Source: an uncultured Leucobacter sp.
Lineage (GTDB): Bacteria; Actinomycetota; Actinomycetes; Actinomycetales; Microbacteriaceae
Length of the DNA: 19,183 nt
Direction: 5' to 3'
Assembly (NCBI GenBank): GCA_937967375.1
Contig: CALCJF010000104.1
Span: 1 to 19,183 of the forward strand
Shown here one piece after another: positions 6,584 to 14,130 of this stretch; the stretch's first letter is position 1, and each line of letters begins with the position of its first letter. The notes beneath the pieces were generated by a model. It saw nothing but the letters and a program-made list of their open reading frames with translations. It ran no database searches and was not told the origin of the DNA. The translations under genes and the position numbers were made by a program.

Positions 6584-7563
6584 GCACCGCACTCGCCCAC
6601 GCATTAAACCAGGGCCTTCGCGACGCGATGGAGGCCGACGAGAAGGTCATGCTCATCGGCGAAGACATCGGCCAGCTCGGGGGCGTCTTCAGGGTCACCG
6701 AGGGTCTGCAGCAGGACTTCGGCGACCTGCGCGTCGTCTCGTCGCCGCTCGGCGAGGCCGGCATAGTGGGTGCCGCGATCGGATTGGCCATGGCCGGCTA
6801 CCGCCCTGTCTGCGAGATTCAGTTCGACGGCTTCACCTTTCCCGCGATGAACCAGATCGTGACTCAACTGGCGAAGTACCGCCACCGCTCAGAAGGCAAG
6901 GTCTCGCTGCCCGTCGTCATTCGCATCCCGGTCGGTGGCGGCATCGGCGCGATCGAGCATCACAGCGAGTCACCCGAGGCCTACTTTGCGCACACCGCCG
7001 GTCTGCGCGTCGTCTGCCCGTCGAATTCGCAAGAGGCCTACGACATGCTGGGCGAGGCGATTCGCAGCAATGATCCGGTGATCTTTCTCGAGCCCAAACG
7101 TTCGTACTGGGCAAAGAGCGAGCTGCGCACCGATGCATCCCCAGCTGCGCTCACAGCTGATTTCGACCGGGCGAGGATCGTCCGGCCCGGTACCGACCTC
7201 ACCCTGGTCACCTACGGCGCCCTCGTGCCTGCCGCGCAGCAGGTGGCGCGCACGCTCGAAGAAGAGGGTCGCCAGATCGAGGTTATTGATCTGCGCTCGC
7301 TCTCACCCATTGACGACAAAACCGTCGTGGATTCGGTGCGACGCACCGGGCGCCTGGTCATTGCCCACGAGGCGTCTCAGAGCGGTGGCATCGCGGGCGA
7401 GCTTGCAACACGCGTGCAAGAGCAGGCGTTCTATGAACTCGAAGCGCCGATCTTGCGCGTCACCGGCTACGACACCCCCTACCCAGCGAGCCGCCTCGAG
7501 CACGACTGGCTGCCAAATGTCGACCGCATGCTCGACGCCTGCGACAGGAGCTTCGAACATTGA
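6580..7563 (+). CDS. bkdB: branched-chain 2-oxoacid dehydrogenase E1 component, beta subunit
   Basis: This 327-residue transketolase-like beta subunit forms the alpha2beta2 E1 heterotetramer with the preceding product. It shows the N-terminal GEDIG (GEDIGQLGGVFRVTEGL, about 27-43), EIQFDGFTFPAMNQI, the potassium/TPP-region HHSESPEAYFAHTAGLRVVCPSN (about 127-149), and the C-terminal transketolase domain containing EVIDLRSLSPID. HHSESPEA is typical of BCKDH/PDH E1-beta. Its ATG overlaps the stop of the alpha gene by four bases and its TGA overlaps the TTG start of E2, so translation of all three subunits is probably coupled. Confidence 0.94.
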   Translation: MSTALAHALNQGLRDAMEADEKVMLIGEDIGQLGGVFRVTEGLQQDFGDLRVVSSPLGEAGIVGAAIGLAMAGYRPVCEIQFDGFTFPAMNQIVTQLAKYRHRSEGKVSLPVVIRIPVGGGIGAIEHHSESPEAYFAHTAGLRVVCPSNSQEAYDMLGEAIRSNDPVIFLEPKRSYWAKSELRTDASPAALTADFDRARIVRPGTDLTLVTYGALVPAAQQVARTLEEEGRQIEVIDLRSLSPIDDKTVVDSVRRTGRLVIAHEASQSGGIAGELATRVQEQAFYELEAPILRVTGYDTPYPASRLEHDWLPNVDRMLDACDRSFEH

Positions 7564-8927
7564 CCGGAAACACCACTCAGACAGCGCAGGTCTTTCGGCT
7601 GCCCGATGTCGGTGAGGGCCTGACCGAGGCCGAGATCGTCGCGTGGCATGTCGCGGCGGGTGACACCGTCACGGTGAACCAGGTGCTCTGCGAGATCGAG
7701 ACCGCAAAGTCCATTGTCGAGCTGCCCTCTCCGTTCGAGGGCACGGTGGCGACGCTGTTGGCGGCGATCGGCGACACGGTTCCCGTGGGAGAGGCGATCA
7801 TCGAAGTCACCTCGCTCGAAACCGAGAGCGAAGCCGGCGCCCACGCAGCAACGCAAGCAGCAGAACCAGAGGCCCCGAAACTGCTCGTGGGCTACGGCGC
7901 CACCGACCCGGGGGCCTCACGCCGGAGGCGAGCGCCGCGGACTACGATGCCCACAGCTGACCCCGTGACCCAGGCTTCTGCGCCAGCTGCTGCCCCTCGG
8001 CCAAGCCTTGCACCGATCGGCGAAAAGCCGCGGGCAAAGCCTCCGGTTCGCGGACTCGCGAAGCAGCTCGGCGTCGACCTTTCGCTCGTCGCTCCGAGCG
8101 GGCCGAACGGCACGGTCTCGCGTGAAGACGTGCAGCGCGCAGCCACCGCAGTGACGCCGTCTGGCTCGGCGGGGATCCTTTTCGATGCCTCAGCGGCACA
8201 CGACACCTCTTTGACGGCAGACGCACCAACCCGAGTTCCGATCAAGGGGGTGCGCAAGGCGACGGCCGCGGCAATGGTCGAATCGGCGTTCACGGCGCCG
8301 CACGTCACCGAGTTCATCACGATCGATGTCACGGCATCGCTCGAGTTGCTCGAGCAGGTGCAGCGCAGGCGGGAGTTCGCAGACGTCAAGCTCACCCCGC
8401 TCTCGCTCGTGGCCAGGGCCTATCTGCGCGCCATCGAGCGAACCCCGATGGCAGCCGCGCACTGGGACGAGGAGGCGCAGGAGATCGTGGTGCCCGGCAC
8501 GGTGAACCTCGGAATCGCGGCGGCCACCCCCCGCGGGCTGCTCGTGCCGAACATCAAGGGTGCGAGCGCGCTCGGCTTGCTCGAACTCGCGCAGGCCATC
8601 GGCGAGCTCGCGGTCACGGCGCGCGCTGGCAAAACTCCGCCGGCCGATCTCGCTGGCGGCGACACCACCATCACCAATATCGGCGTGTTCGGCATCGACA
8701 CCGGCACCCCGATCTTGAACCCAGGCGAAACCACGATCCTCGCTGTCGGCGCGATTCAGCGTCGGCCCTGGGTCGTGGGCTCAGCAGAGAACGAACGCAT
8801 CGAGCCGCGCTCGATCATGCAGCTCGCGCTCTCGTTCGACCACCGGGTGCTCGACGGCGCCGAGGGCTCGCGCCTCCTCGCCGACACCGCAGCGGTGCTG
8901 GCGAACCCAGGCCTCGCGCTGCTCTGA
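7560..8927 (+). CDS. bkdC: branched-chain 2-oxoacid dehydrogenase E2 (dihydrolipoamide acyltransferase)
   Basis: This 455-residue protein forms the acyltransferase core of the complex and passes the acyl group from lipoate to CoA. There is one lipoyl domain (about 10-85) with the lipoylated lysine Lys50 in EIETAKSIVEL. An Ala/Pro-rich linker (about 90-158) follows, then a peripheral subunit-binding domain (about 160-195: KPPVRGLAKQLGVDLS, GPNGTVSREDVQ) and a catalytic domain (about 222-455). The catalytic motif DHRVLDG has His428 and Asp432. The LVGYG element at 109-113 is common in actinobacterial E2 proteins. The start is TTG inside TTGA, overlapping the E1-beta stop. No E3 gene follows, so dihydrolipoyl dehydrogenase must come from elsewhere. 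Confidence 0.94.
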   Translation: MTGNTTQTAQVFRLPDVGEGLTEAEIVAWHVAAGDTVTVNQVLCEIETAKSIVELPSPFEGTVATLLAAIGDTVPVGEAIIEVTSLETESEAGAHAATQAAEPEAPKLLVGYGATDPGASRRRRAPRTTMPTADPVTQASAPAAAPRPSLAPIGEKPRAKPPVRGLAKQLGVDLSLVAPSGPNGTVSREDVQRAATAVTPSGSAGILFDASAAHDTSLTADAPTRVPIKGVRKATAAAMVESAFTAPHVTEFITIDVTASLELLEQVQRRREFADVKLTPLSLVARAYLRAIERTPMAAAHWDEEAQEIVVPGTVNLGIAAATPRGLLVPNIKGASALGLLELAQAIGELAVTARAGKTPPADLAGGDTTITNIGVFGIDTGTPILNPGETTILAVGAIQRRPWVVGSAENERIEPRSIMQLALSFDHRVLDGAEGSRLLADTAAVLANPGLALL

Positions 8928-8991
8928 GCCCCGCTGGAAGACAGACCCAGCCGCCCGCGCAACACCACCACCCACGAACGCAGGAAGACAC

Positions 8992-10182
8992 ATGCCAGCC
9001 AGACGGATCCTCGATTCAACCGAACACGCAGAACTCATTGAGCTCGTTCGCGACGTGCTCGCCAAGCAGCTCGCACCTCAGGTGGCGCAGTACGAGGCCG
9101 AAGAGCGCTTTCCGCGCGAAGCGTTCCGCCTACTTGGCGAGCTCGGCGTGCTCGGCCTCGCCTACCCCGAGGATCTCGGAGGACTCGGGCTTCCCTCGGA
9201 GGTCTACCTGCAAGTGCTCGAAGAGATCGCCGCGGTCTGGGCTTCGGTCGCGGTAGGGGTCTCGGTGCACGCGCTCAGCTGCTTCGCGCTCGCGACGCGC
9301 GGCACACCCGAGCAGCAGGCACGCTGGCTGCCGGAGATGCTGAGCGGAACGATGCTCGGGGCCTACAGCCTCTCCGAGCCGCACGCAGGGTCAGACCCAG
9401 CAGCGATGGCAACCTCGGCGCGACTCGACGGTGACCACTACGTGCTCAACGGCACGAAGGCATGGGTCACGCATGGAGGCTACGCCGATTTCTACACAGT
9501 CATGGCGCGCACCAGCGGCATGCCGGGTGATCGCGACGGCATCAGCTGCTTCTACATTCCAGCGGGCACCCCGGGTCTCATCGCCGACGAGCCAGAGCAC
9601 AAGATGGGGCTCACCGGTTCGCCCACCGCCTCGATCCGCTTCGATAACCTGCGCATTCCGGCAGATCACCGCATCGGCGACGAAGGCGAGGGTCTGAGGA
9701 TCGCGCTCGCCGCGCTCGACGCGGGCCGTCTCGGCATCGCGGCCTGCGCAACCGGGCTTTCGCAGGGGGCACTCGACGTCGCCCTGAACTACGCGAAGAA
9801 CCGTGAGACCTTCGAGCGGCCGATCATTCAGCACCAGGGGCTCAGCTTCATGCTCGCCGACATGGAGGCAACCATCGTCTCGTCGCGCGCGACGCTGCTG
9901 TCGGCAGCGCGGCTCAAAGATCTCGGGCTGTCGTATGCGAAGGAAGCGTCGGTTGCGAAGCTCATCGCCACCGACGGCGCCATGCGGGTCACTACCGACG
10001 CTGTGCAGGTGCTCGGCGGCGCCGGCTACACCCGCGACTTTCCGGTCGAGCGCTACATGCGCGAGGCGAAGATCATGCAGATCTTCGAGGGTACGAACCA
10101 GATTCAGCGCGTCGTCATCTCGCGCTTCCTTGAACGGCCGGGCTCCGGAGCAATAGTCTCGAGACAGCTCGAACTGGCGTAG
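8992..10182 (+). CDS. acyl-CoA dehydrogenase, probably short/branched-chain
   Basis: This 396-residue FAD enzyme catalyses alpha,beta-dehydrogenation of acyl-CoA and passes electrons to electron-transfer flavoprotein. It has the N-terminal helical domain (about 1-120), a central beta domain with the first signature AYSLSEPHAGSDP (124-136), and a C-terminal helical domain with QVLGGAGYTRDFPVER (339-354) and the catalytic-base region MQIFEGTNQIQR in which Glu366 is the expected base. Length and Glu placement match the short/branched-chain and butyryl-type enzymes. AGGAAG lies a few bases before the ATG. Sitting 64 bp behind the E2 gene, it most plausibly oxidises isobutyryl-, 2-methylbutyryl- or isovaleryl-CoA; the exact substrate cannot be decided here. 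Confidence 0.92.
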   Translation: MPARRILDSTEHAELIELVRDVLAKQLAPQVAQYEAEERFPREAFRLLGELGVLGLAYPEDLGGLGLPSEVYLQVLEEIAAVWASVAVGVSVHALSCFALATRGTPEQQARWLPEMLSGTMLGAYSLSEPHAGSDPAAMATSARLDGDHYVLNGTKAWVTHGGYADFYTVMARTSGMPGDRDGISCFYIPAGTPGLIADEPEHKMGLTGSPTASIRFDNLRIPADHRIGDEGEGLRIALAALDAGRLGIAACATGLSQGALDVALNYAKNRETFERPIIQHQGLSFMLADMEATIVSSRATLLSAARLKDLGLSYAKEASVAKLIATDGAMRVTTDAVQVLGGAGYTRDFPVERYMREAKIMQIFEGTNQIQRVVISRFLERPGSGAIVSRQLELA

Positions 10183-10231
10183 TCCGAACCGCACCGAACG
10201 CTCGAACAGCACCCATCACAGGAGAAGAAGC

Positions 10232-11002
10232 ATGCAGATCAATGGCACCACCGCGATCGTCACCGGAGCAGCCTCGGGGCTCGGCGCTGCGACCGCGGCC
10301 CACCTCGCCTCGCTCGGGGCTCGCGTGGTCGGCTTCGACCTCGAGCAGTCGATCGTTTCGGCCCCGGTCGTTGATGGCGTGAGTTACGTTGCCGTCGATG
10401 TAACCGACCACGAAGCGGTAAGTCACGGCATCGACGCGGCAGCTTTGATCGCGCGCGACGAGGATCGCCCACTGCGCATCGTCATCAACTGTGCGGGCAT
10501 CGCGCCATCAGCCCGCATTGTGTCGCGCAAGGGCATGCACGATCCGAAGCTGTTCGCGAAGGTCGTCGATATCAACCTCAACGGTACGTTCAACGTGCTC
10601 GCTTACGCCGCCGAGCGCATCGCCGCAACCGCACCGGACGCGAGCGGCCAGCGGGGGGTCATCATCAACACCGCGAGTATCGCGGGCTATGAGGGTCAGA
10701 TCGGCCAGGTCGCCTATGCCGCGTCGAAGGGCGGGGTGATCAGCATGACCATTGCTGCTGCTCGTGACCTCGCGCAGCACGGCATCCGAGTGAACACCAT
10801 CGCACCTGGAGTGGTCGAGACGCCGATGCTCGCGACAGTTTCAGACGAGTTTCGCGAGGCACTCGAGGCTGGCGTGCCGTTCCCGAGCAGACTCGCCAGG
10901 CCCGACGAGTATGCGGCGCTCGCTGAGTTTCTCATCTCGCACGACTATATGAACGGCGAGACCGTGCGCATGGACGGCGCGCTGCGCATGGCGCCCCGCT
11001 GA
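10232..11002 (+). CDS. SDR-family 3-hydroxyacyl-CoA dehydrogenase (3-hydroxy-2-methylbutyryl-CoA dehydrogenase-like)
   Basis: This 256-residue classical short-chain dehydrogenase has the NAD-binding TGAASGLG (11-18), acidic Asp36 after strand 2 favouring NAD over NADP, NCAG (86-89), and the catalytic Ser149, Tyr162 and Lys166 (YAASK). The sequence INTASIAGYEGQIGQVAYAASKGG and the tail resemble type II 3-hydroxyacyl-CoA dehydrogenases of the HSD17B10 family, which oxidise 2-methyl-3-hydroxybutyryl-CoA in isoleucine breakdown. AGGAGA lies before the ATG and the gene is 49 bp after the acyl-CoA dehydrogenase, consistent with one operon. A fatty-acid or other hydroxyacyl substrate remains possible. 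It is the last gene of the operon; no strong terminator is visible directly behind it. Confidence 0.9.
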   Translation: MQINGTTAIVTGAASGLGAATAAHLASLGARVVGFDLEQSIVSAPVVDGVSYVAVDVTDHEAVSHGIDAAALIARDEDRPLRIVINCAGIAPSARIVSRKGMHDPKLFAKVVDINLNGTFNVLAYAAERIAATAPDASGQRGVIINTASIAGYEGQIGQVAYAASKGGVISMTIAAARDLAQHGIRVNTIAPGVVETPMLATVSDEFREALEAGVPFPSRLARPDEYAALAEFLISHDYMNGETVRMDGALRMAPR

Positions 11003-11220
11003 AACCCACGCTCACCGCCGATGTGCATGGTTTCGCCCGAAGTATAAGAAAAACTCGCCGCACACCCTGTGCATCGGGCGCAATCATGTACATCGGGCGG
11101 GGAAGCCGAGGCGGGCGGGCCAGGCCGACAGGGCAAGCGGGGTCAAGGCGGCTTGAAGCGATCTGGCGTCAGCCCGCCAGCCTCAACCAGCCAGTGCCAA
11201 CGTCAACCTCAGCACCAACG
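11003..11220. other. intergenic region with short direct repeats
   Basis: No gene is supported in these 218 bases between the SDR stop and the converging peroxidase stop. Seen here are a CATCGGGCG direct repeat (11072-11080 and 11091-11099), an 11-bp repeat CGTCAGCCCGC (11167-11177 and 11219-11229, the second entering the end of the peroxidase gene), and CCAACGTCA at 11197-11205 and 11215-11223, an 18-bp period. Meaning is unknown; the run from about 11167 to 11229 is low-complexity. Confidence 0.6.
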
Positions 11221-11733
11221 TCAGCCCGCGAGGGCCATCTCGATCGCGGCAAGCAATGCTGGGTCTTCCGGCGTCACGGCGCTGCGAAAACGCACAAGAT
11301 CGCGCGATCCTCTGCCCCCCGCGTTGTCAGCACCGGCGCGCAACACAAACTTTTCGAAGTTCCAACGCACGATCCCACCGATACCGGTGTCGTCTTTCGC
11401 GCGCTTCAATTCGCGAAACAAAGGATCGGCGCCTCGCCCATTCACCTTGCCCTTTGCGAGCAGCGGAAACGTCACCCCATAGTTCAGCTTGCAAAACTCG
11501 CCGATCTCTTCGGCGGTGCCCGGCTCCTGCTTCAAGAACTGGTTGCAGGGCATCCCGATCACTGTCAGACCGCGAGGGCCGTACTCCCGGTGAATCGCCT
11601 CGAGCCCCTCGTACTGCGGGGTGAAGCCGCATTTCGAGGCGACGTTCACGATGAGCGCCGCGCCAGGAGCGAGATCGCCGAAGCGCTTCGTCGTGCCGTC
11701 GAGCAACGTTACCTCTGTGTCTCTAATACCCAT
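11221..11733 (-). CDS. non-selenium glutathione peroxidase family protein (thiol peroxidase)
   Basis: This 170-residue thioredoxin-fold peroxidase reduces hydroperoxides. It shows VASKCGFTPQ with peroxidatic Cys35 in place of selenocysteine, MPCNQFLKQEPG with Gln69, and RWNFEKF with Trp124 and Asn125, completing the Cys-Gln-Trp-Asn active site. Cys81 in EFCKLNYGVTFP sits 46 residues after Cys35. That is the spacing I recall for the resolving cysteine of thioredoxin-dependent members, so a thioredoxin-type donor is more likely than glutathione. I chose ATG 11733, where the family's usual N terminus begins. A longer frame from TTG 11799 would add 22 residues that look non-homologous. It is divergent from the dipeptidase gene. 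Confidence 0.92.
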   Translation of the reverse strand: MGIRDTEVTLLDGTTKRFGDLAPGAALIVNVASKCGFTPQYEGLEAIHREYGPRGLTVIGMPCNQFLKQEPGTAEEIGEFCKLNYGVTFPLLAKGKVNGRGADPLFRELKRAKDDTGIGGIVRWNFEKFVLRAGADNAGGRGSRDLVRFRSAVTPEDPALLAAIEMALAG

Positions 11734-11828
11734 GCCTTCATTCTCGCCGAAAAGCCCACCGCAAGATAGCTGCGCGGGCAACTCAAAGGAAGCCGCCAAG
11801 TTCGGCGAAGTACGAAAGGATAGAAAAC

Positions 11829-13250
11829 ATGACCACCGAATACTCTGCCCCAGCCGCGCCCGCGGGCGCTCCCGCCGATCGAATCGAGATCGGCAGTCGC
11901 ATCGAAGCGCTCATGCCGCGCGCGCTCGACGAGCTCGCCGAGCTCGTCGCGATCCCCTCAATTGCTGACGAACGCATCGTCGACCCCGCGGAGTGCGTGC
12001 GCGCCGCGGAGTGGGTGCGCGAGGCGTTTCGTGCCGAGGGCATCCCGGCAGAGCTCGAGCTCACCCCTGACGGCACCTACGCAGTCATCGGCCACCGCCC
12101 AGCTCCGGCGGGCGCCCCGACCGTGCTGCTCTATTGCCACTACGACGTGCAGCCGATTCTCGACGAGCACGAATGGCTGAGCCCGCCGTTCGAGCTGACC
12201 GAACGCGACGGCAGGTTCTACGGTCGCGGCGCCGCCGACTGCAAGGGCAACGTGCTCGCCCACCTGACCGCACTGCGCGCGCTGCGCGGTGACACGGCAG
12301 CCGACGCAGACGATGCCTATGGGGTCGGTTTGATCCTCGTCGCCGAGGGCTCTGAAGAGCAGGGTCGCGCAAGCCTCGATCGGTACGCGATTGCGAACCC
12401 CGAGCTCTTTCGGCAGGCAGATGTCATTCTGATTCAAGACGCGGGCAACGCGGCGTTCGGCTTGCCGACGCTCTCGGTGAGCCTGCGCGGCGCGGTCGAC
12501 GTGATCGTGCGGATCGAGGCGCTCGAGGCATCTGTGCACTCGGGACAGTTCGGCGGGGCGGCGACCGACCCGCTCGCTGCCCTCGTGAGCATGCTGGCGA
12601 CGTTGCGTGACAAGGACGGCAACACGACCGTGCCGGGCATTCGAGCCGACCAGGTGTGGCAGGGGCTGCCCTACGGCGAGGCCGAGTACCGCACCGACGC
12701 CGGCCTGCTCGAAGGCTCGCAGCGCCTCGGCTCGGGTACCGTGGCCGACCATCTCTATGCGCGACCCGTAATCACGATTCTCGGCATCGACGCCCCTCCC
12801 GTGGTCGGCGCGGTAGCCGCAGTGCAGGCAAAGGCCGCCGCAAAACTCAACCTTCGCGTTCCACCCGGAGAAGACCCTGCGCAGATGCGTGACGCGCTCA
12901 TCGCGCACCTGCACGCGGTTGCACCCTGGGGCGTCAAGGTCGAAACTGAGGCAGGTGAGCTCGGCTATCCGTTCTCGAGCGATACCTCTAGCCCGGCGTT
13001 CAAGCTGCTCGAGCAGGCGCTCACCGATGCTTACGACGGCGTTCAGACCGTCTCGGCGGGAATGGGCGGCTCGATTCCGCTGACCACCACGCTGGCCGGC
13101 ATTAACCCGACGGCAGACATCGTGCTGCTCGGCGTGCCAGATGCCGAGAGCCGGATCCACTCAACAAACGAGAGTGTGCACCCGGAAGAAATCCGCCGCA
13201 TTGCGCTCGGCGAGGCTCTCTTCCTGCGGCGCCTTACCGCCAGCGCGTAG
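11829..13250 (+). CDS. M20-family metallo-dipeptidase
   Basis: This 473-residue cytosolic zinc peptidase hydrolyses di- or short peptides, like other M20 dipeptidases. The metal-binding set is present: His104 and Asp106 in LLYCHYDVQP, Asp137 in GRGAADCKGN, the Glu176-Glu177 pair in EGSEEQGR, Asp204 in IQDAGN, and His444 in ESRIHSTNE. Between about 212 and 330 lies the smaller dimerisation domain (SVHSGQFGGAATDPLAAL). GAAAGGA precedes the ATG. It diverges from the peroxidase gene with 95 bp between starts, and a large hairpin follows its TAG stop at 13248-13250. The exact peptide specificity is unknown. Confidence 0.92.
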   Translation: MTTEYSAPAAPAGAPADRIEIGSRIEALMPRALDELAELVAIPSIADERIVDPAECVRAAEWVREAFRAEGIPAELELTPDGTYAVIGHRPAPAGAPTVLLYCHYDVQPILDEHEWLSPPFELTERDGRFYGRGAADCKGNVLAHLTALRALRGDTAADADDAYGVGLILVAEGSEEQGRASLDRYAIANPELFRQADVILIQDAGNAAFGLPTLSVSLRGAVDVIVRIEALEASVHSGQFGGAATDPLAALVSMLATLRDKDGNTTVPGIRADQVWQGLPYGEAEYRTDAGLLEGSQRLGSGTVADHLYARPVITILGIDAPPVVGAVAAVQAKAAAKLNLRVPPGEDPAQMRDALIAHLHAVAPWGVKVETEAGELGYPFSSDTSSPAFKLLEQALTDAYDGVQTVSAGMGGSIPLTTTLAGINPTADIVLLGVPDAESRIHSTNESVHPEEIRRIALGEALFLRRLTASA

Positions 13251-13271
13251 GCACCCCTGAGGCGCACTACT

Positions 13272-13322
13272 CGCGGTTGTGGGGGCGAAGATCGGGCAAC
13301 GATCCTCGCCCCCACAACCGCG
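13272..13322. terminator. very long perfect hairpin after the dipeptidase gene
   Basis: The arms CGCGGTTGTGGGGGCGA (13272-13288) and its exact reverse complement (13306-13322) form a 17-bp stem. After a one-base mismatch (A13289/C13305) an inner stem GATCG/CGATC (13290-13294 and 13300-13304) encloses a five-base loop. The 51-base structure starts 21 bases after the stop. There is no T run, which is common for actinobacterial hairpin terminators. It could also act as a protective 3' end. Confidence 0.7.
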
Positions 13323-13359
13323 TAGCCTGCGAGCTTGCTGAACGAAATTGCCACAAAAC

Positions 13360-13389
13360 TTGCTTTGTAACAGAACGGTAACGCATACT
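13360..13389 (+). promoter_or_regulatory. candidate promoter with GTAAC direct repeat
   Basis: TTGCTT (13360-13365) and CATACT (13384-13389), 18 bp apart, form a plausible -35/-10 pair. Between them is the direct repeat GTAACAG/GTAACG, with GTAAC at 13367-13371 and 13378-13382, an 11-bp period. This resembles, from memory, the tandem repeats bound by the actinobacterial cell-wall regulator MtrA, which controls secreted peptidase genes. Regulator assignment is inference. Confidence 0.5.
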
Positions 13390-13440
13390 AGAGGGCGTTG
13401 TGCCGATTCCGGGCAACACCCGATCTGAGGAGGACGCCGA

Positions 13441-14082
13441 GTGAGAGTACCCGCGAAGGCTTTCATAGTCACGCTTATCTCACTGGTGACCCTGGCGTTC
13501 GGAATCGCCCCCGCAGCGGCCCTGCCGCAGGGCGAACCACTCTACGAAGAGGCTGCCGCCGTGCAGCCCGTGGCCCCCGCAGCGCAGACTTTCAGCACCG
13601 AGGCAAACTCGCTCGAGACCAAGTCGCTCGATACGCTGCTGCAGCAGAGCGAGTTCGGCAACAACCCCCACAACTTCAACGTCGAGGCAGCCATCGCAGC
13701 CGCGCGCAGCGAGGTCGGCACGAGCCGCCCCACCGGCTGGAGCGCTCCCGGCGAGTGCATCATGTCGGTGATCCGCTGGGTCGAGGGTGCCGGCGGGGCC
13801 AACTGGGTTGGCGGCGGTGACCCCGTCAGCAACTACACCGGTGCGACCCGCCTCACGATCGATTACGCCCAGCCCGGCGACATTGTGCAGTACGAAAACA
13901 TCGACTACCCGACCTCGTGGGTCTCGGGCGTGCACACCCTGCTCATCGTCGGGGTGAACGGCGACGGCACCTTCGACATCGTGCAGTCGAATATTCCCGG
14001 CGGCAGCGGTCTCGTGACCGAGGTCACCGACTGGGTACCCGCTCCCCCCGCGGGCTTCCAGGCCGTCGTCTGGCGCTTCTAA
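13441..14082 (+). CDS. secreted CHAP/NlpC-like cysteine peptidase-domain protein
   Basis: This 213-residue protein starts at GTG 13441, with the strong Shine-Dalgarno sequence GAGGAGGA (13427-13434) six bases before. Residues 1-28 are a signal peptide (basic start, hydrophobic AFIVTLISLVTLAF, cleavage site after an Ala-rich APAAA). A roughly 60-residue linker follows. The C-terminal domain (about 98-213) has GECIMSVIRW with Cys106, AQPGDIVQY, HTLLIVGV with His165, and VQSN with Asn184. The Cys-His-Asn spacing and the PGDIV strand resemble CHAP/NlpC-P60 peptidoglycan hydrolases, suggesting cell-wall cleavage outside the cell. The match is by fold-like pattern only; an inactive homologue is possible. 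It is monocistronic between hairpins. Confidence 0.75.
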   Translation: MRVPAKAFIVTLISLVTLAFGIAPAAALPQGEPLYEEAAAVQPVAPAAQTFSTEANSLETKSLDTLLQQSEFGNNPHNFNVEAAIAAARSEVGTSRPTGWSAPGECIMSVIRWVEGAGGANWVGGGDPVSNYTGATRLTIDYAQPGDIVQYENIDYPTSWVSGVHTLLIVGVNGDGTFDIVQSNIPGGSGLVTEVTDWVPAPPAGFQAVVWRF

Positions 14083-14097
14083 GCGCCGGGGCAAGAC

Positions 14098-14111
14098 GGC
14101 GCGAAAGCGCC
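14098..14111. terminator. GNRA-type hairpin after the secreted CHAP-like gene
   Basis: GGCGC-GAAA-GCGCC (14098-14111) is a perfect 5-bp stem with a GAAA tetraloop, 15 bases after the stop of the secreted protein. A second pairing, CGGCGC (14097-14102) with GCGCCG (14115-14120), competes with it. No T run follows, so termination strength is uncertain. Confidence 0.5.
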
Positions 14112-14130
14112 ACAGCGCCGAAACCCAGAA

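Noticed and set aside
9391..10212. A 273-residue minus-strand frame opposite the acyl-CoA dehydrogenase
   Set aside because: No recognisable domain; it lies wholly within a confidently identified gene.
11958..13160. A 400-residue minus-strand open frame across the dipeptidase
   Set aside because: The plus strand has all M20 metal ligands. The antisense product has an atypical His/Arg-rich composition and no motif.
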